The notes: generated from the letters alone by a model not told the origin. Counted from the first letter of the stretch, positions 10,515 to 21,625 are shown. The stretch: DNA of 64,000 nt from Acanthosepion esculentum (GCA_964036315.1 OZ038487.1:55383909-55447908); one strand, 5' to 3'. Numbers and translations: made by a program.

Positions 10515-11130
10515 CATTTCTGTCTGTGGTAGACAAGTTGCCATCCAAGGCTATAGAACCCAATCTTTCCTGCTATTTACCCATAGCTGGAGGGAGAAGA
10601 AGATTTGTTTGTTTGTTTGGAGTTTTATGGCATATCAACCACTATGGGTTATTTAATGCCAGATCCAGTATTTACTAAATATATCAAAAACGTATAGCCA
10701 GCAACATCATTGTTTCAAAAACGTATAGGTGGCAACATCATTGTTTGAATTTCTTCTACTGATTGACACTAAGGCACCGCTTTCCATCACATTTTAGGGT
10801 AAGGTGTTAGTATATTTAGTGTAGGGTTTCGGTGGGAAAGTTAATTGTAAGTTGTAGGTGTTTTGGGATGGGTTAGATGTGATGGGGCATGAAATGACTA
10901 GCTGAATGATCGGATCAACGGCTTTTTGGTTGGACGTAGTTTATCGTCATATCTAGAACGCGGATGTAGTTTATCGTCATACCCAGGAAGCGGATGTAGT
11001 TTATCGTCATACCCAGGGAGAAGAAGAGGATTCATACTTTTCCTAAAAGTATTAGCACATAAGTGAATGTAATGGATTCAACTGGAATTCAAACTCGACT
11101 CTGCGATTCTTCAATCCAAGCCACTATAGT
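10515..11130 (-). mobile_element. SINE-A copy split by an R1 insertion
   Basis: SINE-A body sequence ('ccatccaaggctatagaacc', 'ctatttacccatagctgg') runs to 10602 and resumes at 11015 ('gaggattcatacttttcc', 'gtgaatgtaatggattc'). The tRNA-like head is at the right end (minus-strand start near 11130), with the B-box-like 'gagtttgaattcc' in reverse complement. The 412 bp between are R1. Confidence 0.85.
10603..11014 (-). mobile_element. R1 retroposon nested in SINE-A, with 12-bp target duplication
   Basis: AGGGAGAAGAAG flanks the insert at 10591-10602 and again at 11015-11026. The insert has the R1 3' end on the left ('ggcatatcaaccactatggg' and a (TTTG)n tail). On the right are three tandem copies of the R1 5' unit 'ggatgtagtttatcgtcata'. 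The middle (10680-10880) differs from other R1 copies and lacks their VNTR. The tail and the long duplication fit target-primed retroposition. Confidence 0.85.
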
Positions 11131-11134
11131 AAAG

Positions 11135-11285
11135 GTGAGATTAGCCATTTCCTTATAGCATTAATTGACTGAACCCTTAGTGTTACTGTCAGTAGAAATT
11201 TATAAAGTCTTTCCCTCAAAGAATTTTCCAAGAAAATAGGTTTCTCAAGTCAACTCTTATTGCTCTATATCACAATATACAGTTT
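11135..11285 (-). repeat. R2 repeat fragment
   Basis: Matches the R2 family ('taaagtctttccctcaaaga', 'ggtttctcaagt', 'ttattgctc'). R2 copies also lie at 14480, 14640, 34230, 39655, 44960 and 45225. Unclassified, with no open frame. Confidence 0.6.
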
Positions 11286-11299
11286 TAGTGTTGATCTCA

Positions 11300-11925
11300 G
11301 GTAGTTTTTTAAAAAAATTATTTCACTCCAAGCAAGGCAACAATGCCACTAAGATGCAGAGGGTTACTGGGTGTGAAAGAACATAAGAACAAAAATATTA
11401 TTAAGGAGCAAGCACAATAAAATAACAGAAATTAAGAAGACAGAAGATAAGGATTGATATCGCATTTAAATTTTGGAAGATCAAATTTAACTGAAAAACA
11501 AGAATCCAGAAGCAAGTTCCACAAGTAAGAAGTGTTACAAAAGAAACTTACATAGAACTTACAGTTACATCTAGCCCTTTCAACTATAAAATCATGAGAT
11601 CTTGCAGAAAATCTACAATTGCACTTAAATAGTCTAGATACCAAAGAGGAAAGTTCATCAGAACAATTACCATGAAAGTATTTATAGAAAAGGCACAGGA
11701 AAGCTACATTACAGCGGTGGGAATGTGACTGAAGCCGAGATGCCAGATCAGGACCAATGACATTGCAGAGTCTTCTTTGAATTTTATCAAGGATCTCTAA
11801 ATATATAGCAGGAGTGCCAGACTATATATAGTAGCAATACTCAAAGCAAGAATGAATGGTAAACTTATAAATATGTAAGATAGATATGTAAATAGTCAGG
11901 ACCAATGACTTTGCAGATTCTTCTA
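11300..11925 (-). pseudogene. LINE-b reverse transcriptase 3' relic
   Basis: The minus strand reads the C-terminal segment of a jockey/CR1-like reverse transcriptase: 'LEILDKIQRRLCNVIGPDLA' in broken form, then the CLFYKYFHGNCSDEL-like block, then 'NLLLDSC' and 'LPKFKCDIN'. It closes with the 'ccaagcaaggcaacaatgcc' 3' UTR. 5'-truncated, with stops. Confidence 0.75.
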
Positions 11926-11928
11926 TAT

Positions 11929-12060
11929 GTGCCATCTATTGCAGCCGTGATGACTGTTAAAAGGCTTCAAGTGGAGGGGATTCTGTTATTTGACAAAGTA
12001 GTACCAGTCTACAAAAATCAATGAAAGACTGTCCTCTTCAAGATTTATCTTGAATCTATT
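11929..12060 (-). repeat. R2 3' segment preceded by a lone 31-bp-array half unit
   Basis: 'tgtgccatctattg' at 11929 matches the array at 10121. The following 'cttcaagtggaggggattct' and 'gtaccagtctac' match the distal half of R2 at 14900-14970 and 39930-39990. Confidence 0.5.
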
Positions 12061-12179
12061 TTGAATCATTGATCTGAAAAAATGGTTCTATGTAGATGAG
12101 AGCTTAGACCTTTTTGAATGATTTGGATGGATGTCATGTATGACATCCACATGAGAGTCCAGATCTAACAAGTCTGTTT

Positions 12180-12460
12180 AAGAACATGACTAGAGTTCTG
12201 AGGTTAATGTTTGGTTTTGTCGTATTTCTTATTCGTAGTACTCTTGTACAGCTTGATGCTTTCCAGCCAACATTGATCTTCAAAAATTTACATACAATGT
12301 CAATCGTTATCTACTGTTCTCCTGATAACTCTTCTATTTTTCTTGCTCCTTAGTAATGTTTCTGTTTTCTAATTCTTCCACATGTGTCATAACCCCTTGT
12401 GTCATATTAGAATTACTACCTTGCTTGGGGTGATTTCAATTAAAAAAACAAAAAATTCAT
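12180..12460 (+). mobile_element. LINE-b 3' end
   Basis: The plus-strand sequence 'cttcaaaaatttacatacaa' and 'tactaccttgcttggggtga' followed by 'aattaaaaaaac' is the LINE-b 3' UTR and A-rich tail (compare 18700-18845 and 25300-25425). A 9-bp inverted pair, 'ggatgtcat' and 'atgacatcc', lies just upstream at 12127. Confidence 0.65.
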
Positions 12461-12644
12461 TGATTTTAGTTTGACATTATATTTATTACAATAAAATAAT
12501 ATTGGTAATAAAAATAATATCAGATTAAAATCTTTTAATTGCTTAAAATCACTTTGACTATGTTTCAGTGTAAAAATATAGTTCAAAGCTGAAAGGTTCC
12601 CATGAGAGATGTACATTTCATAAAAGAGTAATTAAGCCATACTT

Positions 12645-12800
12645 TGCTGAATAGACCTCGGTAGTCAAATAGTTAAAGCCTGCCTGGCTAAAAGGTGGTT
12701 TCCCAGGTTAAGAAAATACAGGTTCGCAGCGCAGGTTCATGGGCCCCCAGGGAATCTATGATACAGCCCCCCTGGCCTAACTCTATTACATCTCAATTTT
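12645..12800 (+). mobile_element. Possible tRNA-derived SINE, third type
   Basis: 'cctcggtagtcaaatagtta' could be an A-box region and 'aggttcgcagc' or 'aggttcatg' a B-box region. A body with 'gggcccccaggg' follows. There is only one copy in the window, so the SINE reading rests on tRNA-like boxes alone. Confidence 0.4.
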
Positions 12801-13120
12801 CCTAAGATAGTATTCCTATAAAATACAAATTTTATTGTAACCTAATTATGTACATACTAGAAAAATTGAAAATAAATACAGTATATCTAAAATACAATTT
12901 AAAAACATATCATTATAGATATTCCATCTTAAATAAATCAACAATGCTTTGTGGTAACTTTTATCATCAACTTGAGATCTTTCCTTGTTAAAAAGTTGAA
13001 TAATCTTAACACATTCAACATTATGGATAAAAAATAGTGAGTTTTATATCGTGCTTTTTTGAGACTTAGCATGAGCAAAACAAAAAAACAGTTTGAAGTT
13101 AAAATCAGCAAAATTTATAA
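12801..13120. other. No recognised feature
   Basis: AT-rich and without detectable repeats or coding signal. Confidence 0.5.
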
Positions 13121-13124
13121 CATT

Positions 13125-13380
13125 GCGCAGTGCAGCTGTTCACAGGAAGAAGCTGTATGAGTGGAACTTACTTCTCACCAATCGAATACGGAGGGAATGT
13201 GGGTGGTTTGCTACAATGTAAGTGGCACGGTGGGTCCGAGCCATGAAGGTTATGTTACATATATTGTCTTATATAGCATTGAACACTGGCCAATTTATTT
13301 ATTTATTTTTACAGTAAGATTTACCCTTTACAAGGGGACCACTTGAGGTAGAGAGTTATGTTAGGAAGTAGTTTGTACAT
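13125..13380 (-). mobile_element. LINE-b related 3' fragment
   Basis: 'gtggaacttacttctcacca' and 'gtgggtccgagccatgaagg' match 13930-14010 and 15800-15880. 'tacaaggggaccacttgagg' matches 15255-15290. The order is permuted relative to those copies, suggesting deletion or rearrangement. It ends at an oligo-T run (13381). Confidence 0.55.
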
Positions 13381-14215
13381 TTTTTTTTTTTTTTTTAAGC
13401 ATATCACCCCAAGCAAGGCTGGAAGCCACTAGTACGCAGGGGGTTACAGAAGGTTTGGAGGAAGAGCAGATAGGAGTGGTAAAGGAGAGGATGTGGAGAA
13501 AGATAGTGGATCGATCAAGGCTAGGGGGTTACAGAAGATTTGGAGCGAGAGCAGATGGGAATGAAAGGTGAAAGGATGTGGAGAAGGGAAGTGGATAGAT
13601 CAAGGCAACTGGAGATGTCGATTGATGTTACACTTAAATAGTTGGAGATTGTATTTGTCAGGGAAACAGGAATAAGGAAGGGAGTTCCACAGGCGAAATG
13701 TGCGAGACATGAAGCTATTGGAGTAGAAGAGACGTCTACATCTAACAGTTTCAATGGTGAAGGGGTGGGAACGGGATGCCAGCCTCGTGGGACGTTTACA
13801 TATAGGAGGGGAAGATAATGGTTAACCATTGACTTAACAGGTTAAGATTGTAGTGATCAGGGAAACATCCTCTTGGGAGTCGGTTCCACAGAGCAGTTGT
13901 TCACAAGATGAAGCAGTTTGAGTGGAACTTACTTCTCACCAATGGAATATGGAGGGAATGTGGGTGGCTTTCTACTATGTAAGTGACTGGTGGGTCCTTG
14001 CCGTGAAGGTTAGGCCTGGTGGAACAAAGGAACGTAGTTCATCCGAGCACTTTCTGTGAAAGTAGCAATAGAGCAGTGAGAGGATTGCCACATTCCACCT
14101 GTGAGAGAGAGGTTGGAGAGGTGGGAAATAATTTGTCACCCACAAGGACTTGATGTTTTTGGACTCTATCAATGCTGGAAAGTGCACTCTGCTTACAGCT
14201 AATAGTGCTTTATAT
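13381..14215 (-). pseudogene. LINE-b reverse transcriptase C-terminal relic
   Basis: Minus-strand translation yields 'LSLLYCYFHRKCSDELRSFV' from 14000-14100. 'HFACGTPFLIPVSLTNTISN', the LWNSLP-like region, lies at 13620-13720. The latter part encodes a Pro/Ser-rich 3' segment down to the 'caccccaagcaaggctgg' 3' UTR and a poly-T start (poly-A tail on the minus strand). Two LINE-b subfamilies may be joined near 13830. Confidence 0.72.
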
Positions 14216-14479
14216 TAGTAGGTAGAAAAAAACAGTAAATGTTGATAAGATAGAAACAGTCACAAAAGACTTCCTGGCATTCCCAATCAGCTCCCTGCCC
14301 ACAGTCAGGAGGTTAGATCCCTGCCAAGAGGTACATCATTAATAGGGTTTTCTATGTCTTTCTATTTCTAGTGGACATAAATTTCTCTGTTTAAAAAAAA
14401 GAATGTGATGTCTACTTAAACTTGTGTATTCACTAAAATAACGTTTATAGTAATAAACAAAAACATCTATATGCTAAAG

Positions 14480-14600
14480 CATCTTTTAAGAGAAGGATTT
14501 TATAAATTTCATCTGAAAGCAGTACTGGCTCCTCAGTCAGTGAATGCAAAATGTTGCCTTGTAGGGAAACAGCAAAAATTACCTTTATTATCCATATGGA
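14480..14600 (+). repeat. R2 repeat fragment (plus)
   Basis: 'ggattttataaatttcatct', 'gcagtactggctcctcagtc' and 'ccttgtagggaaacagc' match R2 at 34290-34400 and 45080-45180. It faces a minus-strand R2 copy 40 bp downstream. Confidence 0.65.
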
Positions 14601-14639
14601 AATGCTTACTGAGTATTACTAAATATTGGTAATAATAAT

Positions 14640-15035
14640 GGTAATATTGGCTGTGACCTTATAAAGAAGCATTTCTCATTCATTCACCAAGCAGTCAGTA
14701 CTATGTTTGGTAGAAATTTATAAAATCTTTCTCTTAAAACAATTTTTCAGGAATACAGGTTTCTCAAGTAGCTGTTATCACTCTTTGCAGTATTGACGGG
14801 AGTTTCCTTCCTAACCTTATGTTTGAACTAGCATGGAATGTCAACATCTTGATTATGTCATTATTTTCTCCTCCAGTTATATGTGATATACATTTTAGTT
14901 GTTGCTGCTGTTGAAAGTCCTCTGCTATCTGGTTGTTCTTTGTTCATGATTCTGTAGTGCCAGTCCACAGGGTTCTGAAAAAAATGGTCTTCAGTAAAAG
15001 CCACAGATTTCAATCACTGAAAGCCATTTTTATTT
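14640..15035 (-). repeat. R2 repeat, long copy (minus)
   Basis: Covers the R2 core ('tttcaggaatacaggtttct', 'agtattgacgggagtttcct') and the distal part with 'ttttagttgttgctgctgtt' and 'gtgccagtccacag'. Parallel to 39655-40080. With 14480-14600 it forms an inverted pair. Confidence 0.7.
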
Positions 15036-15042
15036 GGAGTGT

Positions 15043-15230
15043 TTAGTATTTAATTCCACATCCTGAATTTTTTACATGGATCCAGGGTACATCTTCCACA
15101 TCTTTTGTTGCAACAATATTAATCAGACAGTTAAATTTTTGTACCTGCTTGATTCTAAATTCTTCAATTTTTAGCTCACACATTGGGCTATCCTTCTTTT
15201 TAATGATCATAGGTCCAGTTTTTTTATTTA
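15043..15230 (-). pseudogene. LINE-a reverse transcriptase fragment
   Basis: The minus-strand frame reads 'GPMIIKKKDSPMCELKIEEF', then 'RIKQVQKFNCLINIVATK'. This aligns with the segment just upstream of 'FKYLGIVLTED' in LINE-a (the usual -V-KFKYLGSIVT- block). Only about 55 residues survive. Confidence 0.6.
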
Positions 15231-15239
15231 TCTTTTTTT

Positions 15240-16135
15240 TACAGTAAGGTTCACCCTTGTACAAGGCCTAGGGACCCACTCGAGGTAGAGGGTTAGGGTT
15301 AGGAGGGAGTTTATATGGATAGGAGAGGAAGGTAATGGTTAAGTCTAGACTTGAACAGATTAAGATTGCAGTGATTAGGGAAACATCCTCTTGGGTGTCT
15401 GTCCCACAGAGCAGCTGCTCACCTGTCCTGAGTAAGACGATAAACTACGTCTAACAGCAAAGCCTCTGATCAGGAGGTTTTGAGGAGCATGGAACCACCT
15501 CTTAAATGCTGGTGTTTCCAGGTCCACCCTGACCCAGGGTGGTAGCACCTGTTAGGGTCCCAGTTATGGGCAAATAGTTAATCCCCAAACTGGGGTTAAA
15601 ACACTATGAAAGTGTAAAAATAGGTTTTAATACCAGAAATACTTTGTAAAAAAAATTATTATCAGCAATACATTTTTGAAAAAAAATATTACCAGCAATA
15701 AAAATCTTGTCAGCATTAAATAACCCATTGATGTTGATATGCCGTAAAACAAACCAAACTAAAAGCATCCGTTTGCAGAAAGAAGCTGTTTGAGTGGAAC
15801 TTATTTCTTACCAATTGAATACAGTGGCAATGTGTGTGGGTTTACTACAATGTAAATGGCATATCGGGTCCATGTCATGAAGGTTAGGCCTGGCAGAACT
15901 AAGGAAGGTAGTTCATCCTCACACTTTCTGTGAAAGTAGCAAAAGAGCAGCAAGAGGCTAGTGACATCCTGCCTGTGAGAGAGATGGAAAATAATTTGTC
16001 ATCCACAAGAACTCACAAGAGACACTTTTGGACTCTATCAAGGCTGGAAAGTGTACTCTACTTACAGCTAATAGTCCTTCTTTATACTTTGCTTTACTGT
16101 TTTGTTTATGAGTTCTTGATGTTTACTTTCAACAA
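15240..16135 (-). mobile_element. LINE-b relic interrupted by R1
   Basis: 15240-15425 and 15775-16135 together match the LINE-b segment at 13820-14210 (both contain 'gggaaacatcctcttggg', 'agaagctgtttgagtggaac' and 'ggaaagtg-actct-cttaca'). The interruption is an R1 copy at 15427-15770. The oligo-T run at 15235 marks the A tail. Confidence 0.72.
15427..15770 (+). mobile_element. R1 retroposon copy inside LINE-b
   Basis: Starts 'tcctgagtaagacgataaac' and has the conserved middle ('cagggtggtagcacctgtta', 'gggttaaaacactatgaaag'). Two or three 'taccagcaata' units follow, then 'cattaaataacccattgatg' and an ACAAACCAAAC tail. A target-site duplication is not clear here because the LINE flank has drifted. 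Confidence 0.85.
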
Positions 16136-16397
16136 TACAGTATCACTTGTATATCTCGTATTATTAAGATCCAATAATAAATCCTAGCAAGACACACATA
16201 TACATGTGTGTGTGTACACAAAGATTTCTCATACACTTGGAAAAATATATAAACCAATCTGCACAAATATGTATATATTCAAAACATGTTATACATTAGT
16301 AGAGACTTTAACTTACTTATCAGCTTGAGTCATAAATAATTTACATTTTGGTTTATCAACTTTATTCTTCAAAAAATAAAGCACAATTACATTTCAT
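16136..16397. other. No recognised feature
   Basis: Short (GT)/(AC) runs near 16195-16215; otherwise unassigned. Confidence 0.45.
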
Positions 16398-16535
16398 TTA
16401 CCGTATTTGACAGTATATAAGACGTACAGGTGTATAAGACGTACTACAATTTCAGCAGGGTAAATCAAGAAATAATTAGTAATTAGTAAAATTAGTAAAC
16501 CTACATATGGTATATAAGACACAGGTTAATTTTAA
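16398..16535. repeat. Segment with repeated 'tataagac' motifs
   Basis: 'gtatttgacagtatataaga', 'gtgtataagacgtac' and 'atatggtatataagacacag' lie within 120 bp. Related motifs sit at 45520-45560, 46250-46290 and 50045-50075. They look like transposon termini, but I cannot assign a family. Confidence 0.4.
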
Positions 16536-16539
16536 AAGA

Positions 16540-17500
16540 TATTTTTAGTAAAAAAAGTGTGCTATATATGATGTCAAATATAGTAATTATATATTCACAA
16601 TTATTGGCTATGATTTGCTGCCACTTATCAGGCAGCTCTTCAATAACTTTTGAGTAAAATTACACAATTTTTACGTGAAAATATTTTTCAAGAAACTCTT
16701 GCATCTGGTTTTCATTAAAGAAAGTTTACCTCTACAAATAATAATCAATTGGTACTAGATCAGATGTATATGGTGGGTAGTGGAGAACAGACCAAGTGAG
16801 TTCCAAATTTTTTTCTTGTGTTATTCTTGCTGTGTGTGGCCTTGCATTGTCACAGGGAAGGACAACATTTTTCCTATTAATGAGTGCAGGGTGCTTCTCA
16901 GTCAAACTTTTGTGGACACATTGCAGCTGATGGACATATAAATGTGCATTTAGTATTTCATTGTGTCTGAAGAAATCTAAGTGAGTAATTTTTTTGATGA
17001 TTCTATCACATTCACAATATTAATATTTACCACTATATTTTTACATTTGAACATAGTCATATATAACACACTTTTCATCACGTGCAACGATATATTTAAG
17101 GAATTGTTATTTAGGATTATATATTTGTTCCAAAAATGGCAATTACTTATGACTGAACCTAATATTTATGTACAAGTTAGCATGCCAACACTTTCAAGCA
17201 AATGGACTAATAACTTTAAGAAATATCCCATCTGTTGAATACATTAAGACCTGAAATGGTTTGAAATGTCTCTTGGGTTTATTCTATTCGGAATAGAATT
17301 CCTTCACAATATTCCAGTTTTCATACAAACAATTGTATTTGATATGGGTAACATTACCTTTGTAAACACACCAATCTTTGTCCAAATAGAAAAATCCTTG
17401 TTTGAAAAGGATACACATTCAAGAGTGACAATGTCAAGCAAAAGAAGTAGCCTTTGCAACTTTATTCATCAAACACTTAGAAAATATTGTATTCCTTCAT
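16540..17500 (-). pseudogene. mariner transposase relic (DD34D)
   Basis: The minus strand gives 'ARDEKCVIYDYVQ' (first Asp region, near 17070). It is followed by 'HQLQCVHKSLTEKHPALINR' and 'VVLPCDNARPHTARI'. After that come 'LELTWSVLHYPPYTSDLVPI' and 'DYYL'. From the Asp of CDNA to the Asp of VPID there are 34 residues, the mariner DD34D spacing, so all catalytic Asp residues are readable. Stops follow immediately ('YL*R*TFF') and the N-terminal half upstream of 17110 is badly scrambled. No clear inverted termini. Confidence 0.82.
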
Positions 17501-17514
17501 TGGTAATAAGTTAA

Positions 17515-17995
17515 GCTAGTCATGCAAAACAACACAGTCTGAAGCTTGTTTTTATTTTTTTTTTTTAATCTTTCTGACAATGTGTACAGAGGACAAGTGT
17601 CTGGGGTGTAGGAAAAAGAATTACTTGAAGTTATATTAGAAGACTATCTCTTGAAAAAAAGATATTGGCAGAGTAAAAGTCACCCCTGCTGATTTTGGTC
17701 AGAGTTGGGTTTGTGTTGCTACAATGGGGTGATTACATTCTATAAAAGGAACAACTATTCAACCATTTTAAGGTGCCTGTCCAGGAAATTACAAATTGTA
17801 AGCAATTTTTCAGAATAGTTTCTTCAATTTCCTTTTCAATTCTTGGCATGAAATTCAAGTTGTTCTCTATTTTTAGACATCATCACATGAAATAATTTGG
17901 AACTTTAAAAGAATAATTTTGATTAACTGATTCATCATGAAATATATCCAAAAAGTAAAACTGATTTTCCCATAAAATTATGGCTAGTTGCTCAT
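17515..17995. other. No recognised feature
   Basis: Single-copy sequence in the window, with no coding or repeat signal that I can identify. Confidence 0.45.
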
Positions 17996-17999
17996 ATCT

Positions 18000-18845
18000 G
18001 AGTATGCCTGTATGCTAGGGTGGTTACCTAATCCCTGTTGCAGACACTTGCTCAGGTATATTTTATGTCTGTTCATCCATAGAGCCAACCTGGTTTATAC
18101 TGCAAAAATCAACAGAGAGAACCTTTTCTATCTGCCATCATTATGGTTGATGCTAACCTCCAAAATAGTAACTCTTTGAACATTCTTGGGCTCATATTTT
18201 CCACTGACCTGAAGCAGAGTGATTATATTGAATCAACTGCTGGGAAAGATGGTTCACTGTCTTTTGCCAGACAATTTTTCTCTTCAGAATCCAGCTTGCA
18301 TATTCATAAATCAACTATTCACCAGTGCATTGAATATTACTGAAATCTGTTCTGGTGCTCCTACTATATATCTTGAGATTCTTAATAAAATTCAAAGGAG
18401 GGTCTGCAATGTAATCAATCCTGACCTGGCATCTCAACTTCAGTCCCTTTCTCACTAATGTGACATGTCTTCCCTCTGTCTTTTCTACAAATATTTTCAT
18501 GGCAATTATTCTGATAAGCTTTTCCCTTTGGTGACTCAACTGCATGAATTTAAGCATATTACTAAATTGGTAACCAGATCTTACCAGTTTACTGTTAAAC
18601 TAGCAAGAGCCAACCGTATCTTCTATTTCAATAATTTCTTTCCTTGCACTTCTCCCAATTACTTGCTTCCTTGCCACCTACAATCTTCAAATATTTAAAT
18701 GCAATGCTAATCATCATCATCATCTGTCTTCCTGAAACCTGTTTTTTATTCTCACTTCTCACTAACGTCTTCATGTTTTCTTTTGCTCCCAGTAACCCCA
18801 TGCATCCTAGTAACATTATCACCTTGCTTGGAGGGGAATAGATTT
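18000..18845 (+). pseudogene. LINE-b reverse transcriptase C-terminal relic
   Basis: Reads 'LEILNKIQRRVCNVINPDLA' and 'SSLCLFYKYFHGNYSDKLFP'. Then come 'TRSYQFTVKLARANRIFYF' and 'NNFFPCTSPNYLLPCHLQS'. This is the C-terminal region of a jockey/CR1-like non-LTR reverse transcriptase. It ends with 'accttgcttggaggggaata' and an A-rich stretch at 18845. Stops and frameshifts are present, and the catalytic palm is missing. Confidence 0.85.
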
Positions 18846-19655
18846 TTTAAAAAAACTATGCTGAGCAGACCATAGTTAGAGTTTCTGGGAGAGAGCCCAT
18901 AATCTTGCATGATCAACAGTACCATACGTTCAAACTACCACTCAAGATAACTTGTGATTTTGTGCTAGCACAACTATTGTCAGCTTTTGAACAGTTCCAT
19001 CTACCCATTTTCACTCAAACGGCTTGAGTTAACCCACAGAATAGTTTTCAGGCATTTCTCCATTGTTCCATATGCTGAAACTGTCTCCCCATGGTGATAT
19101 TATCAAGAAGTTACCTCTCAAAAAATTCGATCAAGGGTTTCATAATCAGAATACTAATGTTTTAATTACCTGTCCGTCTGCTCAATAATTATTATAAACT
19201 TTAATTATATACTTATATTAACTTGTATGCCATATATACTTGAGTAAAGTGTGAGTTTTAATGATCATTTTTTATGCAAAAAAAAATAGGAGGTATACAT
19301 AAGTAATTTTTTGAAGAGCTTAATATCATGCATTTTCAGTGACTGGTAGAACTATACACAGGTAATTTTTTTCTCAAGGGGTTAAAATTAATGCAAAAAA
19401 TATGAGGATCACACTATACATGAAGTTAGCATATACAAACTAAAATTATGATACACTTAAACATATAATTTATACACACAAACGCTACTTGACAAGTCAA
19501 ACGCACATGAAGACTACTTAACCATTGAAATTCAAACACCACAAAAATAAAAATATTAGAATTTTTTTCATATCTCATTCATAAGGTTTAATAAAGGTGA
19601 AACAAGTCAGATTTATAAACATTTCCTATTTGTTCTTTATCCTATCATATATATT
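18846..19655. other. No recognised feature
   Basis: About 800 bp without identifiable repeats, apart from general AT richness. Confidence 0.5.
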
Positions 19656-19660
19656 ATATA

Positions 19661-21043
19661 CAGGGTGTATCAAAAATATTTTTACAGACTTTGAGAGCAG
19701 GTTACTAAAACCAAAACAAGGACAAAAGTCCATACAAACATATGTCCACAAATCCTGTTTTTGAATTATTAAGCTTAAAGAAAATTTACAGTAGATAGCA
19801 TTGTGTTGCTATGTAGACTAAGTTACATTTGTCATTTGTGTACATTTGTGGCTAGTCTGTCTTCAACATTTAAAGTGTGCAGTAAAGTGTTCTGTTTAAC
19901 AATGAAAGGATATTCATATTATGAGCAGGTAGATATGATTTTTACATTCAGTTGTGTGAAGGGTAATAGACGCAAAGCTCCATGGCTGTATGAGGTTGCA
20001 TTTCCAGACCAAAGGCAGCTGAATCATTGAAACTTTGCTGCTGTTTATCATTGCATTGCTGAGACAGGATTCATGACGCCACAAACTATGGATCAAGAAA
20101 AAACAAGATCTTCTCATATGCCTGACCATAAAGAGCACATTCTACAGGCTGCCAATACACGTCAAGTGGCCTTAGCATGTCATACATCTCATTGTATAAC
20201 ATGGAGGGTACTTCAAGAGAATCGCCTGTATCCGTATCACTTGCAATGTGTGCAGTGTCTTTCCCTCTGTGATCGTTCACCATGGGAGAATTTTTGTCAA
20301 TGGTTTATTGCACAAATTGCTGATCTGTTTTTTGTCTCTTCAGTCTAGTTTATGGATGAGGCAACATTTGGAAGAGATGGAATAACAAATTTACACAACC
20401 AACATTTGTGAGCAGATCAGAATCCCCATGTTACAATACAGGCTAAATACCAGCATCAGTTTGTACCTAATATGTGGGCTGGAATTGTAGCTGACTGTCC
20501 CAGCATGTTTTACAGGACCCGTCTACTGGGACTTTTATTTCAAACACACTTCCAGACCTGCTAAAGGATGTACCCCTGCTAATACGAAGATGCATGTGGT
20601 TCATGTATGATGGGGCTTCAGCATATTTTAGACACATTTTTTGCGATGAACTGGCTGACATCTACCATGAAAGATGGATAAGTAAGGGAGGGCTGGTTCT
20701 ATGGCTTTCACATTCCCCTGGCCTCAATTCTTTGGATTTTTATTTGTGGAGTCAATTAAACAATTGATTTATGCAGCAGACATTAATAATGCAGAGACGC
20801 TTCATAGACATGTCATGGGGGGCCTTTTCACACTGTGTAGGAGTATTTGAAAGGGTCCACCAATCAATGATCCATCAGGTGCATCCATGTGTAGAAGCAA
20901 GCGGAGGACATTTTGAACATTTGTTATGAGTTGCCATGTTGAGGTACAACAATGGCCTTTTAGACATATGTTTATATGGACATTTGTCCTTGTTTTGGTG
21001 TGAGGAACCTGTCCACAAGATTTGTAAATATATTTTTGATACA

Positions 21044-21046
<3 letters not shown>
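19661..21046 (+). mobile_element. mariner-superfamily element with DD41D transposase relic
   Basis: The left end 'cagggtgtatcaaaaatatt' is matched by the reverse complement at 21023-21046. TA-rich sequence lies outside both ends. The terminal repeats extend inward: 'catatgttt-tatgg' and 'gtccacaa' occur near both ends in opposite orientation, so total similarity is near 100 bp per arm. Length is 1.39 kb, a full-sized element for the superfamily. A second, partial copy lies at 38440-38668. Confidence 0.85.
19895..20765 (+). pseudogene. DD41D-type transposase, broken
   Basis: N-terminal DNA-binding part: 'GNRRKAPWLYEVAFPDQRQL' (19960-20020) and 'TWRVLQENRLYPYHLQCVQ' (about 20200). Catalytic part: 'FMDEATFGRDGITNLHN' (first Asp, about 20350), 'NMWAGIVADCPSMFYR', then 'MWFMYDGASAYFRH' (second Asp). 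'RWISKGGLVLW' and 'SPGLNSLDFYLW' (third Asp) follow. The last two Asp are 41 residues apart. In-frame stops precede FMDEA and follow the NQHL segment. The usual SPDLN reads SPGLN, outside the catalytic residue. It cannot encode an active enzyme. Confidence 0.85.

Positions 21047-21047
<1 letters not shown>

Positions 21048-21095
<48 letters not shown>
21048..21095. repeat. (TA)n microsatellite
   Basis: About 22 TA units directly adjoining the right end of the DD41D element, then (TG)n. Confidence 0.95.
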
Positions 21096-21099
<4 letters not shown>

Positions 21100-21102
<3 letters not shown>

Positions 21103-21625
21103 CACATAAAGAAATGATTTTTAATTAAATAATATCATGGTTTAGTCAAAATTTACTTAACAATGGTCAGCTTTATTTTGACAGTACCTGGTAAGGACTA
21201 AAGTCATTATTAATAGCTTCCAAAACCAGCATGCTCCGGAGTTGAAGCTAAATATCCTATTGCATAGATGATGTCGTTTCAGGATTCTAGATTACACTTT
21301 ATAGGTTTTCTGTAATGTCAGCCCATATGGAAAGGAAATATTATGGCTTATCTTCCACCTGGATATGGAAAACTAACAATCATCTCACAAAAAAAAAAGA
21401 AGATATCTCTAAAATATTAATCTAGCGAAATTTCCTTTTCTGCTTTAAAACACACAAACACAGGAAAAAAGAACAAAAACAAAAAATAAAACTATGGTCA
21501 ACACAGAAAGAAAAAATGTGTATCAACAGTGACCACTAAAAATTTACAAAACATTTAATAACCAATCAAGACTCTCTTTACCTTTAAAGTACACTTTACT
21601 AGTTCATATTTTTTCAAAAGTCATT
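21100..21625. other. No recognised feature
   Basis: No repeat or coding signal identified. Confidence 0.45.

Noticed and set aside
12127..12146. Regulatory palindrome
   Set aside because: A 9-bp inverted pair with a 2-bp spacer is expected by chance in 64 kb, and it lies in repeat-derived sequence.
19803..20348. Two separate small host genes
   Set aside because: Both frames lie between the inverted ends of one transposon and align in order with one transposase.
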